NCBI GenBank assembly: GCA_018818205.1
Contig: JAHISJ010000016.1
Span: forward strand, 1-45,574
Source: Patescibacteria group bacterium
Lineage (GTDB): Bacteria > Patescibacteriota > JABMPQ01 > JAHIRA01
Reading direction: 5' to 3'
Length of the DNA stretch: 45,574 nucleotides
Shown here: piece after piece, positions 8,726-18,874 of the stretch
How positions within the stretch are numbered: position 1 is the stretch's first letter
How the letters are laid out: every line of letters starts with the position of its first letter
Program-made: the position numbers and the translations under genes
The notes under the pieces: generated by a model
What the model was told of the DNA's origin: nothing
What the model saw: only the letters and a program-made list of their open reading frames with translations
Database searches by the model: none

Positions 8726-8745
8726 AGTCGCAAAATCTTGCGACT
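8726..8745. repeat. groES-groEL intercistronic hairpin
   Basis: AGTCGCAA and TTGCGACT pair across an AATC loop directly after the groES stop. There is no T-run, so transcription should continue into groEL. It may stabilise or process the mRNA. The 14-nt centre is the reverse complement of the centre of the hairpin at 190-227. Confidence 0.6.
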
Positions 8746-8775
8746 ATATAAAACAGGTAGAAATATATTAATTAA

Positions 8776-10446
<1,671 letters not shown>

Positions 10447-10464
10447 GAGTATTTTGGGAAAGAG

Positions 10465-10499
10465 AAAAGCCGTCCTTCGCGGGGCGGCTTTTTATTTTT
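10465..10499 (+). terminator. terminator of groESL
   Basis: AAAAGCCG-CC and GG-GCGGCTTTT form a GC-rich stem with a TTCGC loop followed by TTTTTATTTTT. Confidence 0.9.
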
Positions 10500-10505
10500 C
10501 TCAGT

Positions 10506-10781
10506 TTAGTCATCAAATAGAATTACTTCCAAATCACCACAACAAGCAATAATCGCTTTTTTACCGTTGGGCAAAAATCTGTCGGTTGCCTTAAAAACTC
10601 GAGTACAAGCATTAATATGCTCGAGCCTTACAGGGATAATAAAGTCTGATAACATAACAAAATAGGGGAGTTTCAAAAGGGTGCGTGACGTTTTGATGCC
10701 AATCCGGCGTAATGCTTTCTCGTCCTTTTCTTGAAACGTAAAAACATCTTCGTGAGTTAGCTCAGATATTTTCTTAATCAT
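10506..10781 (-). CDS. hypothetical protein coupled to the CysK-like gene
   Basis: A protein of about 91 residues with no family I recognise. The ORF track begins further upstream, but the ATG at 10781 (MIKKISELTH) overlaps the stop of the preceding gene by 8 nt and is preferred. It has a mixed alpha/beta pattern with a C-terminal IIACCGDLEVILFDD strand-turn-strand and no export signal. Being co-transcribed with the cysteine-synthase-like gene, it may act with it; that is inference only. Confidence 0.6.
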   Translation of the reverse strand: MIKKISELTHEDVFTFQEKDEKALRRIGIKTSRTLLKLPYFVMLSDFIIPVRLEHINACTRVFKATDRFLPNGKKAIIACCGDLEVILFDD

Positions 10782-11820
10782 CGTAACGACTTGCTTTATC
10801 ATACGCATTCACAAGGAACGTTTTGTCGTGCATTCGTTTTGCAAGTTCAAGACACACGGCAATCCCCGCGCGCGTGCTTCTACCGAATTCTAAGCCGGAA
10901 AGAAAGCCAGCATCCCATGAGGGCAATTTAACAGGCATGATTTCCCCGGTTACCAGCAAGTATTTTGCGTTCATTATTCTGTCAGTTACCAAAAATGAAT
11001 CAGTAACAAGCCCTTCTGCAACTGCCGAGTCAATATGAGGGAAATCAATACCATTGTAACTGGTTCCACGTAACTTGTGTTTGGGTAAATAACCTGGATC
11101 AATGCTAAAAATACTTCGGTATCTTCCTGGATACAACCTCTCAAACATAACCGCAGACTGAACTGACTCAAACGTAACAATATGTACTGGATTATTAAGA
11201 AGTCCTTGTTCCTTGAGCCACCTGACCGGCCCTAAAATGCTAGATCCATTGCCAACGGCAGGGACGTAATAATCAATACCGGACATATCAATTTCAGAAA
11301 CAATTCTTGCCATAGCTTTGAGTGTGACCGGATTTTCTGAAAAACCCGGACCTCCTTTTTTTCTTTTACCCATTGAATGATTGAGAAAGAAAATATCGGG
11401 GTGGTTTGGTAGAAAGCTACGTAAAAACGTTGGGAACCCATTAACATAATCTGCTTCTGGAGTAAACTCAACCTTTTTTGCGTTGTGTTTAAGTTGATTA
11501 ATAACAACGGCGTCGATTCCTTTTGGGACGACAATGTGACAATGATAACCTAAAAAGTTTCCAATCATCACAAAAGAAATGGCTGCTGTGCCGGAAGAGG
11601 TTTCAAGGACAGTGTCTCCAGGAGTAATCAGGCCTTGTTCTTCAAAATGTTTAAAAAGCGCTAAATAGACATAGTCATAATGACTGCCAAAAGGGTTTTG
11701 GCATACGGCATTAAGTAAGATGGTGCAATTATTTGGTACCTGTCCTTCATAAGGAATGAGAGGCACGTTTCCAATTCTTTTCTCTAACGCACGGTACTTA
11801 AGCTGTCTTAGTTCGTTCAT
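10774..11820 (-). CDS. cysteine-synthase-like (fold type II) protein lacking the PLP lysine
   Basis: A 348-residue relative of cysteine synthase and other PLP fold-type-II lyases. The ETSSGTAAIS segment (about residues 73-82) corresponds to the substrate-binding T/SSGN loop, and AVGNGSSILG resembles the phosphate-binding glycine loop. The usual NPxGSxKDR motif reads NPFGSHYDY (42-50), so the Schiff-base lysine is Tyr48. It is therefore either a non-PLP or regulatory homologue, or a member of a divergent subfamily using another lysine. AGGAGG precedes the ATG. It is transcribed from its own promoter, divergent from the Cys-rich lipoprotein gene, and coupled to the small gene downstream. Confidence 0.75.
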   Translation of the reverse strand: MNELRQLKYRALEKRIGNVPLIPYEGQVPNNCTILLNAVCQNPFGSHYDYVYLALFKHFEEQGLITPGDTVLETSSGTAAISFVMIGNFLGYHCHIVVPKGIDAVVINQLKHNAKKVEFTPEADYVNGFPTFLRSFLPNHPDIFFLNHSMGKRKKGGPGFSENPVTLKAMARIVSEIDMSGIDYYVPAVGNGSSILGPVRWLKEQGLLNNPVHIVTFESVQSAVMFERLYPGRYRSIFSIDPGYLPKHKLRGTSYNGIDFPHIDSAVAEGLVTDSFLVTDRIMNAKYLLVTGEIMPVKLPSWDAGFLSGLEFGRSTRAGIAVCLELAKRMHDKTFLVNAYDKASRYDD

Positions 11821-11855
11821 TTCCCAGTGTCCTCCTTTTCCAAAGTGTGCTCTTT

Positions 11856-11884
11856 AGAATAGCCAAAAAAGGGGGTATAGTCAA
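11856..11884 (-). promoter_or_regulatory. promoter of the cysteine-synthase-like gene
   Basis: On the minus strand TTGACT, 17-nt spacer, TATTCT. It is back-to-back with the promoter at 11894-11922, so the two genes share a control region about 150 nt wide. Confidence 0.65.
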
Positions 11885-11893
11885 CACAAAACC

Positions 11894-11922
11894 TTTACAA
11901 ATTATAACTTACGTGTTATTAT
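11894..11922 (+). promoter_or_regulatory. promoter of the Cys-rich lipoprotein gene
   Basis: TTTACA (11894-11899), 17-nt spacer, TATTAT (11917-11922), followed by the AGGAGG ribosome site before the TTG start at 11977. Confidence 0.65.
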
Positions 11923-11976
11923 ATATTGCCAGTCATAGACTGACCTTGCGATCGTTTACTATAGAAGGAGGACGTT

Positions 11977-12837
11977 TTGAGAATTTCTTTTAAACTAATT
12001 TTTGTTATTGTGCTGTGTGTATTTGCTGCATCTTGCGGCAAAAAACGTAGGAATTATTGCTCAAGCTCAAATGAGTGCTCAACTGGGATGATCTGCAAAA
12101 ACGGCGATTGCCAGTATTGCACAGAAGACTCAGATTGTGGTGAAGGTAAATCATGTGTTGATGATGCTTGCCAAGACGTTGAACGTTGTAAAAACGGCAC
12201 CTGCTCTGGTGGCAAAATATGCGTTGGTGAGTTTTGTGTACATTGCAATCGTCACTCGGATTGTCCATTGGATAAAGCATGCGTTAAGGGGCTTTGTGAA
12301 ATAGTAAAATGCAAAGATCAAACAGATTGTTTGAATGGGCAAGTGTGTGTTAAAGGGGAATGCACAGTGCCAAAACCTGAATGCAAAGACTCAAGAGATT
12401 GCAAGGCAGATCAGGCTTGTCACGATAAAAAGTGTGTTGATTCCACTAAATGTACGTGTACTTCTGACAGTGAATGCAGAGGTTACATTTGCGATTGCGA
12501 TTGCAGAAAATGCGAAAGCGATTTAGAATGTGGTCAAGACAAGTTTTGTGGCGAGCGTGGTATTTGTCACGTAGATTGGACGCAGTGCGAAGGTTGTGGT
12601 GTTATTTACAAAGATGCCAAAGGCCAGCGTGTCTGTGATCGCTGTGGATGCATGCCTTCTGGTGCAGAGTGTGACAAAGATTGTATGTGCTATTCTGGGG
12701 TTTGTGTTTTTGACAGTGAGCAAGGCAAGAAAGTTTGTTCTCATTGTCGAAACAATAAGGAATGCGGCACAGAAGACTATCACTATTGCAGTTCTAGCGC
12801 AACATGCAGAATTGATGAACGACGGGTTATTCCCTAG
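11977..12837 (+). CDS. cysteine-rich repeat lipoprotein
   Basis: A 286-residue exported lipoprotein. The N-terminal hydrophobic segment ends in the lipobox-like AASC (Cys20), so maturation would leave Cys20 lipidated on the outer face of the membrane. The rest is repeats of about 20-25 residues with a CxxxxDCxxxxxCxxGxC pattern, as in Cys-rich EB- or Dickkopf-like modules of bacterial lipoproteins, which probably form disulfide knots. The TTG start is chosen because a strong GGAGG lies about 7 nt upstream. Function unknown; surface adhesion or ligand binding is plausible. It ends at a terminator and is likely monocistronic. Confidence 0.8.
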   Translation: MRISFKLIFVIVLCVFAASCGKKRRNYCSSSNECSTGMICKNGDCQYCTEDSDCGEGKSCVDDACQDVERCKNGTCSGGKICVGEFCVHCNRHSDCPLDKACVKGLCEIVKCKDQTDCLNGQVCVKGECTVPKPECKDSRDCKADQACHDKKCVDSTKCTCTSDSECRGYICDCDCRKCESDLECGQDKFCGERGICHVDWTQCEGCGVIYKDAKGQRVCDRCGCMPSGAECDKDCMCYSGVCVFDSEQGKKVCSHCRNNKECGTEDYHYCSSSATCRIDERRVIP

Positions 12838-12880
12838 ATAGTAGTTGGCTAAAATTATTGATATTCAAAAAAAAGGTAAA

Positions 12881-12913
12881 AGGGCTCTAGGTAGAAACCT
12901 ACGAGCCTTTTTT
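12881..12913 (+). terminator. terminator after the Cys-rich lipoprotein gene
   Basis: AGGGCTC-AGGT and ACCT-GAGCCT form a stem followed by TTTTTTTG. Confidence 0.8.
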
Positions 12914-12932
12914 GTTTCAAAAAAAGTCCACC

Positions 12933-12961
12933 TTGTCCCATTGATATCTTTTCTGTATAAT
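12933..12961 (+). promoter_or_regulatory. promoter of the first DUF4870-like gene
   Basis: TTGTCC (12933-12938), 17-nt spacer, consensus TATAAT (12956-12961). Confidence 0.7.
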
Positions 12962-13018
12962 ACACTTGTTTACAGAGTAATTTAAAACATAAAAAAAATA
13001 TGAAGGGAGGTGAGTAGC

Positions 13019-13348
13019 ATGGCAGAAGGAATGCAATCACATACGCCAGACCCAAAGGATCTTGAGGAAAACAAAGGTATCACGTTCCTCAGTTACATTG
13101 GAATCTTGTGTCTTATTCCTCTTCTTGCAAAAAAGGAGAGTAAATATGCACAATTTCATGCAAAGCAGGGTCTTGTCCTCTTTGGATTTGAAGTATTATC
13201 TTCAATCTTAGTTCCAGTTTTTGGTCTTGGCTTTATTATTTGGCTCATTGCGATTATCTTTGCGATCATTGGTCTTATCAATGTCTCAAAGGGTGAAATG
13301 AAATCGTTACCACTCATTGGTTCTATTGGTGAAAAAATCAATCTCTAG
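13019..13348 (+). CDS. DUF4870-like small membrane protein, copy 1
   Basis: A 109-residue integral membrane protein of unknown function. The cytoplasmic N terminus carries PDPKDLEENKGITFLSYIGI, followed by LIPLLAKKESKYAQFHAKQG, the hallmark of this family. Three hydrophobic helices are visible. The track start is a GTG at 13010 that lies inside the ribosome site, and the ATG at 13019, spaced correctly from GGGAGGTGA, is the real start. It is a paralogue of the gene at 17532; the two bracket pyk and ppsA. Confidence 0.75.
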   Translation: MAEGMQSHTPDPKDLEENKGITFLSYIGILCLIPLLAKKESKYAQFHAKQGLVLFGFEVLSSILVPVFGLGFIIWLIAIIFAIIGLINVSKGEMKSLPLIGSIGEKINL

Positions 13349-13369
13349 TTTGTGTATAGTGTATACATT

Positions 13370-13416
13370 CTTAAGAATCGAGCACCTGGAAATACATTTC
13401 CGTGCTCTTCTTAAGG
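13370..13416. terminator. imperfect palindrome between DUF4870-like gene and pyk
   Basis: CTTAAGAATCGAGCAC and GTGCTCTTCTTAAG enclose an inner GGAAAT/ATTTCC stem. Only a weak T-containing tail follows, so it could be a terminator, a leader element of pyk, or both. Confidence 0.45.
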
Positions 13417-13465
13417 ATGTTTCTGTATATACAAAAACATCTACAAGCAACATAACAAAAAGAAA

Positions 13466-14917
13466 ATGAGGCAGACAAAAATTGTATGCACCCTTGGGCC
13501 TTCATCGGAAAGCAACAGTATGGTAAGGCGAATGATACAGGCGGGCATGAACGTTGCGAGGCTCAACTTTTCTCACGGGACGTTTACAAGTCACAAACGT
13601 CTTATGCAGACAATAAAAAAAGAGGCAAAGGAGCTGGGCAAGACCGTTGCGATACTTCAAGATTTGCAAGGACCTAAGATCAGAATAGGTGATCTGCCGG
13701 AAGAAGGTATAGAGGTAGGGGCAAAAGAGGAAGTTATTTTGCATCCCATAGATAAGCCATGTATTCCAACAAAAAAGAAAAAATGTCTTCCTGTGGGATA
13801 CAGTGATTTGTATTGTCTCGTAAAAAAAGGTGATCGCATATTTATAGACGATGGACTTTATGAAATAGAAGTAACCAAAGTAAGTGGTAAAATCATTTAC
13901 ACGCGTGTCGTAAATGGGGGAACAATAACGGGCCATAAGGGGATCAATCTTCCTGATGCTACTAAAGTAGTGTCATCTTTGACGGATAAAGATAAAAATG
14001 ATCTGGAATTTGGGATAAAAAGTAATGTTGATTTTGTCGCGCTTTCTTTTGTTCAAACGGCAGAAGATATAAAGGAATTAAAGAAACTCATAGTAAAGCA
14101 TGAAAAGAAGCATGGAACAAATCGAAAAACAGGTACGAAAATTATCGCAAAAATAGAAAAGAGGCAGGCGATAGAAAACATCGATGCGATTTTGGAAGAA
14201 ACGGACGGAATTATGGTTGCACGGGGAGATTTAGGGATAGAAACGCCGCTTCAAGATGTGCCGCTACTTCAAAAAGAGATTATAGAAAAATGCTTAAACG
14301 CGTCAAAACCGGTAATAACCGCAACGCAGATGTTAAACTCCATGATAGAAAACCCTCGGCCAACTCGAGCGGAGGTGAGCGATGTTGCCAATGCGGTTAT
14401 TGATCATACTGACGCTGTTATGCTCTCTGCTGAAAGCGCGAGTGGCAGGTATCCGGTTGAATCAGTACAAACAATGAAAACTATTATCCAAGACACTGAA
14501 GAATCACCGTATGATGATTTGTCACTCAATAGTCTAAATAGAACCAATTTGCCGATTGATGTTGCGGTGAGTAATAGCGCGGTGAGACTTGCAAAAAATG
14601 CATCGGCACATGCGATTTTAATTGCAACGCTCTCCGGGCATACGGCTCGTATTGTCTCAAGCTACAGACCGGAGCTTCCCATTATTGTAACCGCTCACGA
14701 TGACAAAGTAATTCGTCAGCTTATGCTCAGTTGGGGGATTGTGCCGCAAAGAATCCCGTATTGCAAATCAGTTGATGAACTTATTGACAAAGCGGTAAAA
14801 GAAGCACTTAAAACAAAACGAGTTAAAAAGAATGAACGACTCATTATTATTGGTGGTCAGCCGGTTGGTAAATCGGGGAATGTGAACTTGATTAAGGTGC
14901 ATGAGGTAGAAGAATGA
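13466..14917 (+). CDS. pyk: pyruvate kinase
   Basis: A 483-residue glycolytic enzyme converting PEP and ADP to pyruvate and ATP (EC 2.7.1.40). Signatures in order: TKIVCTLGPSS at the N terminus, NFSHG, QDLQGPKIR, the catalytic-lysine segment IIAKIEKRQA, the metal-binding MVARGDLGIE, and ITATQMLNSMIENPRPTRAE. The C-terminal regulatory domain ends with SGNVNLIKV. Length is that of bacterial PykF/PykA. ppsA lies 130 nt downstream on the same strand, so the forward and reverse PEP-pyruvate steps are side by side. Confidence 0.97.
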   Translation: MRQTKIVCTLGPSSESNSMVRRMIQAGMNVARLNFSHGTFTSHKRLMQTIKKEAKELGKTVAILQDLQGPKIRIGDLPEEGIEVGAKEEVILHPIDKPCIPTKKKKCLPVGYSDLYCLVKKGDRIFIDDGLYEIEVTKVSGKIIYTRVVNGGTITGHKGINLPDATKVVSSLTDKDKNDLEFGIKSNVDFVALSFVQTAEDIKELKKLIVKHEKKHGTNRKTGTKIIAKIEKRQAIENIDAILEETDGIMVARGDLGIETPLQDVPLLQKEIIEKCLNASKPVITATQMLNSMIENPRPTRAEVSDVANAVIDHTDAVMLSAESASGRYPVESVQTMKTIIQDTEESPYDDLSLNSLNRTNLPIDVAVSNSAVRLAKNASAHAILIATLSGHTARIVSSYRPELPIIVTAHDDKVIRQLMLSWGIVPQRIPYCKSVDELIDKAVKEALKTKRVKKNERLIIIGGQPVGKSGNVNLIKVHEVEE

Positions 14918-14975
14918 GGAAGTATCAATTTCTATTAAATGATAATGTTTACAGAAGGAATGTTGATGAGAGGTT

Positions 14976-14999
14976 CCTCCCCCTTTACTAAGGGGGAGG
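14976..14999. repeat. palindromic intergenic repeat (REP-like)
   Basis: CCTCCCCCT and AGGGGGAGG pair around TTACTA, followed by the partial direct repetition TTAGGAGGGGG. It is much more GC-rich than its surroundings. Palindromes of this appearance are scattered repeats in many bacterial genomes; only one copy occurs in this window. There is no T-run. Confidence 0.6.
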
Positions 15000-15046
15000 T
15001 TAGGAGGGGGTGTCTTTCCTTAGCAAAATAATACAAACAATATCAA

Positions 15047-17497
15047 ATGCAAAAAAAAGAAAAAAACATTCTCTGGCTGAGTGAAGTTGTCAACAAAGAC
15101 GTTCTCCTTGTTGGTGGTAAGAACGCATCAATGGGAGAGATGTATCAAAAGCTTACCAAAAAAGGAATCACTATCCCAAACGCGTTTGCGGTTACCGCAC
15201 GAGCGTATAGAACATTTATTGAACATGCGGGGATTAAAGAGAAGATGGAAGAGGCACTGCAAGGGCTGGACACGCATGACATGGATAATCTTTCTACCAG
15301 GGGAAGGGCGGTACGAAACTTAATTTTAGAAAGCGACTTTCCTAAAAAGCTTGAAGTAGAGATTATTAAAGCATACGATGTACTTTCAAAAGAGTACAAA
15401 AAACGGTCTGTTGATGTGGCAGTACGTTCAAGCGCAACCGCAGAAGATTTACCGGACGCCTCGTTTGCAGGTCAGCAAGAAACGTATCTTAATATTACCG
15501 GACAGTATCAGCTGCTACAGTCGGTAAAAAAATGCATGGCGTCACTTTTTACCAATCGTGCTATCTCATATAGAGTGGACAAAGGATTTGATCACTTCTC
15601 TGTAGAACTTTCTGTGCTGATACAAAAAATGGTTCGAAGTGATGTTGGGGCAAGCGGCGTGCTCTTTACGATTGATACCGAGTCGGGATTTGAAAATGCA
15701 ATTGTAATTAATGCGGGGTATGGGCTTGGTGAAAATATCGTGAAAGGAGTCATAAATCCTGACACTTATTACGTCTTTAAGCCAACTCTGTGCGATGGGT
15801 ATAGGGCAAAAGCGAGGAAAAACAAGTTTGACTATAGGCCCATTCTTTCTAAATCTATCGGCACCAAAGAGCTCAGGATGGTGTACAGTCCTGAGGGGAC
15901 TAGTCCTACTAAAAATGAAAAGGTTCCCAAGGATGAACAAGAAAAGTGTTCACTAACTGACGACGAGATTTTGCAGCTTTCATATTGGGCATGTTTGATT
16001 GAGAAGCACTACAAACGGCCAATGGATATTGAGTGGGCGAAAGATGGCAAAGAAGACGCACTGTATATTGTGCAGGCGAGACCGGAAACAGTTCATACAC
16101 AGACAGAAGAAGGAATGCTCACCGAGTACTCTCTTTCTAAAAAAGGATCGGTTCTTGTGTCAGGTGAGAGCATTGGCTCAAAGATTGGACAAGGTAGAGT
16201 GCGGGTGATTGAGGACGTGTCTAAGATCCATACCTTTAAAGAAGGCGAGGTTTTGGTTACAGAAATCACCGACCCAGACTGGGAGCCAATTATGAAGATT
16301 GCGGCAGCTATTGTAACCAATAGTGGAGGAAGAACCTCACATGCGGCGATTGTTTCTCGTGAACTGGGGACGCCGTGTATTGTCGGAACGGGAAACGCGA
16401 CATCTATTCTTAAAAATGGTCAGGAAATAACGGTATCGTGTGCCGAGGGGATGGAAGGAATGGTTTTTGCAGGGATGCTCCCCTACAAAGAAACAAAAAT
16501 CGATTTAAAGAAAATCCCTAAAACCAAAACTGACATCATGATGAACGTGGGGACGCCGGACAAAGCGTTTGATTTTGCGATGCTTCCTCATGACGGGGTA
16601 GGGCTTGCGCGTATTGAGCATATTCTCATTAATTCGGTTAAAGTGCATCCAAATGCGTTGATTTACTATAGTGGCATACAGGAGGAATCGGTTAAAAATG
16701 AAATTGACGAAATAACAAAAGGCTTTAAAAACAAAGAAGAGTTTTTTGTAGAAAAGCTAGCCGAGGGAGTTGCCATGATTGCCGCTGCGTTTTATCCTGA
16801 GGATGTCATTGTACGGCTTACCGATTTAAAGACCAACGAGTACTCGACTATGGTTGGGGGAAAGGATTTTGAACCACATGAAGAAAACCCTATGCTTGGG
16901 TGGCGTGGCGCGTCGCGCTATTATAGTGATGAGTATAAAAAGGCATTTGAGCTTGAATGTAAGGCAATAAAAAAGGTGCGCGATGGCATGGGACTGTATA
17001 ACCTTAAAGTGATGGTGCCGTTTTGCAGGACTCCCGAGGAAGGAAAAAAAGTAATTGATCTACTTGCGCAAAATGGACTAAAAAGAAAACGAGTAGGTAC
17101 GCGCAAAGGAGCAAAAGACTTAGATATTTATGTTATGTGTGAGATCCCGTCTAATGTAGTGCTCGCTAAAGAGTTTGCAAAGATATTTGATGGGTTTTCT
17201 ATTGGGAGTAATGACTTAACACAGTTGACGTTGGGTCTCGACAGAGATTCTAGCCTCGTGTCTCACCTGTTTGATGAACGAAACGAAGCGGTAAAGAGCC
17301 TTATTGCTGAGGTCATTAAGACAGCACATGCATGTAAGAGAAAGATTGGTATTTGCGGACAGGGGCCATCTGACTTCCCTGACTTTGCAGCGTTTCTGGT
17401 TGAGGCGGGGATTGATAGTATGTCGCTTACACCGGATACGGTTATAAAAACACGGATTGCGGTTGCTAAAAAAGAAGGAGAGCTTAGAAAAAAATGA
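15047..17497 (+). CDS. ppsA: phosphoenolpyruvate synthase
   Basis: An 816-residue enzyme making PEP from pyruvate and ATP with release of AMP and phosphate (EC 2.7.9.2), the entry to gluconeogenesis. The N-terminal ATP-grasp part has GGKNASMGEM and VRSSATAEDLPDASFAGQQET. The swivelling phosphohistidine domain has TNSGGRTSHAAIVSREL, where the His carries phosphate. The C-terminal PEP/pyruvate barrel has ENPMLGWRGASRY, CEIPSNV, SIGSNDLTQLTLGLDRDS and GICGQGPSD with the catalytic Cys. Length is typical. It follows pyk and is followed closely by the second DUF4870-like gene. Confidence 0.96.
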   Translation: MQKKEKNILWLSEVVNKDVLLVGGKNASMGEMYQKLTKKGITIPNAFAVTARAYRTFIEHAGIKEKMEEALQGLDTHDMDNLSTRGRAVRNLILESDFPKKLEVEIIKAYDVLSKEYKKRSVDVAVRSSATAEDLPDASFAGQQETYLNITGQYQLLQSVKKCMASLFTNRAISYRVDKGFDHFSVELSVLIQKMVRSDVGASGVLFTIDTESGFENAIVINAGYGLGENIVKGVINPDTYYVFKPTLCDGYRAKARKNKFDYRPILSKSIGTKELRMVYSPEGTSPTKNEKVPKDEQEKCSLTDDEILQLSYWACLIEKHYKRPMDIEWAKDGKEDALYIVQARPETVHTQTEEGMLTEYSLSKKGSVLVSGESIGSKIGQGRVRVIEDVSKIHTFKEGEVLVTEITDPDWEPIMKIAAAIVTNSGGRTSHAAIVSRELGTPCIVGTGNATSILKNGQEITVSCAEGMEGMVFAGMLPYKETKIDLKKIPKTKTDIMMNVGTPDKAFDFAMLPHDGVGLARIEHILINSVKVHPNALIYYSGIQEESVKNEIDEITKGFKNKEEFFVEKLAEGVAMIAAAFYPEDVIVRLTDLKTNEYSTMVGGKDFEPHEENPMLGWRGASRYYSDEYKKAFELECKAIKKVRDGMGLYNLKVMVPFCRTPEEGKKVIDLLAQNGLKRKRVGTRKGAKDLDIYVMCEIPSNVVLAKEFAKIFDGFSIGSNDLTQLTLGLDRDSSLVSHLFDERNEAVKSLIAEVIKTAHACKRKIGICGQGPSDFPDFAAFLVEAGIDSMSLTPDTVIKTRIAVAKKEGELRKK

Positions 17498-17531
17498 TTT
17501 TACATTTGATTTTTGAAGGGAGGTGATTGTT

Positions 17532-17894
17532 ATGGAACAAGAAACGATTAAAACACCAGATGCAAAAGATGTAGAGGAAAACCAAGGACTTTCTTACCTA
17601 AGCTACATCAGTATTTTCTTTTTGATTCCACTTCTTGCAAAAAAGGATAGTCCTTTTGCACAGTTCCATGCAAAACAGGGGATGACACTGGTGATTATGG
17701 TTATCGCAGTATTTATTGGGATCATGATTGTTGGGTTTGTTCCCTTCATTGGTCCGATTATTAGTTTTCTTACCTGGTTTGCAACAATTATTTTTGCGAT
17801 TGTTTGTGTGATAATGGGGTTGGTAAACGTCTCAAAAGGTGTGATGAAGCCGCTTCCGCTTATTGGACAGTTTGCGGAGAAGATTAAGTTTTAG
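17532..17894 (+). CDS. DUF4870-like small membrane protein, copy 2
   Basis: A 120-residue membrane protein closely related to the gene at 13019: it shares the DAKDVEENQGLSYLSYISI start, IPLLAKKDSPFAQFHAKQG and the C-terminal GLVNVSKGVMKPLPLIG. The ATG at 17532 is preferred over the GTG at 17523, because GGGAGGTGA is correctly spaced from it. It starts 34 nt after ppsA and overlaps the next gene's possible GTG start by one base, so it may be in one transcript with both. Confidence 0.75.
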   Translation: MEQETIKTPDAKDVEENQGLSYLSYISIFFLIPLLAKKDSPFAQFHAKQGMTLVIMVIAVFIGIMIVGFVPFIGPIISFLTWFATIIFAIVCVIMGLVNVSKGVMKPLPLIGQFAEKIKF

Positions 17895-18787
17895 TGAATA
17901 CAGTCAGTACGTTATCGCTACAGGAACATGTGTTTGTGTTTAATAATTTTGCTATGTCATGTAGTAATCGATTTATAGTGCTAAGCTGTGCACGCTCAGG
18001 GTCAACCTACTTAATGAGCTTGCTCCAAAGTAATCCTGCTATAAAGATGCAAGGAGAACTTTTTAATTTGAGCGTTCTCTCAAGTATACTACTTGACTTA
18101 ACAGTTTCTGATCCAAAAAAATACGTTGAAGATTCATTGTCTTCTGAAGACCAATATGTTACATCCTGTGGATTTAAACTTTTTTATGGACATGCTACAC
18201 TCCAAAATTTTCTTGGGGATGTGAGTGCTTTACGATTTAAGGACGAAGCGCATCCAAATTTAGTTAAGAAAATGCAAAATCAAAGCGAATATTTATTGAA
18301 GCGGTATTCAAAAAAGGACCTTAAGAAAGCGAGTAAGACTTTAAGGAAGTATCTAAAAAGGAACACGGAATTTAAAATAGTACATTTGATGCGTCGAAAT
18401 AAATTAAAAAGACTTTTGTCGCTCAAAAAAGCATATGTTACCGATGTATGGGACTCATCACAAAAAACGCCAGAATTCTACAACAAGACTATTCGACTTT
18501 CATACGATGAATGTGTTCAAGATTTTAAGAAGACCAAGCAGTATCAAAAAAAGTATAGATCATTTTTTAGCAAACATGAACAACTTGATATATACTACGA
18601 AGATCTAGCCAAAGATGTTGAAAATGTTATGGATACTATTCAAAAATTCATTGGAGTTCAGCCAGTCACTTTACGTTCAGATCTAAAAAAACAAGGATCG
18701 ATGCCATTAAGCAAGGCCATAGAGAATTATGACGAGCTAAAAGCTCAGTTCGAGGGAAGACCTGAAAATGTCTATTTTGAGGATTGA
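17894..18787 (+). CDS. sulfotransferase-like protein
   Basis: A 297-residue protein (or about 277 if started at the ATG at 17954). FIVLSCARSGSTYLMSLL (about residues 27-44) matches the 5'-phosphosulfate-binding loop of PAPS-dependent sulfotransferases, and the C-terminal half has the DIYYEDLAKD and FIGVQ pattern of the Stf0/LPS-sulfotransferase group. It would transfer sulfate from PAPS to a carbohydrate or lipid acceptor; the acceptor is unknown. The GTG at 17894 overlaps the previous stop (TAGTG), suggesting translational coupling, but the first 20 residues look unlike the family, so the downstream start is equally possible. Confidence 0.7.
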   Translation: MNTVSTLSLQEHVFVFNNFAMSCSNRFIVLSCARSGSTYLMSLLQSNPAIKMQGELFNLSVLSSILLDLTVSDPKKYVEDSLSSEDQYVTSCGFKLFYGHATLQNFLGDVSALRFKDEAHPNLVKKMQNQSEYLLKRYSKKDLKKASKTLRKYLKRNTEFKIVHLMRRNKLKRLLSLKKAYVTDVWDSSQKTPEFYNKTIRLSYDECVQDFKKTKQYQKKYRSFFSKHEQLDIYYEDLAKDVENVMDTIQKFIGVQPVTLRSDLKKQGSMPLSKAIENYDELKAQFEGRPENVYFED

Positions 18788-18796
18788 TAAGTCGAA

Positions 18797-18838
18797 AAAC
18801 TCTTTATTAGTAGGTGAGAAAGTGGTAGAGTTTTTTTA
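18797..18838 (+). terminator. terminator after the sulfotransferase-like gene
   Basis: AAAAACTCT and AGAGTTTTTTT pair over a long loop that ends in a T-run. Confidence 0.6.
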
Positions 18839-18874
18839 GTTCTACGGATATTTTGAACGTACGTGTACATTTAG

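Noticed and set aside
13010-13018. GTG start of DUF4870 copy 1 (and 17523 for copy 2)
   Set aside because: The GTG is part of the Shine-Dalgarno GGGAGGTGA; the ATG 9 nt later is spaced correctly in both.
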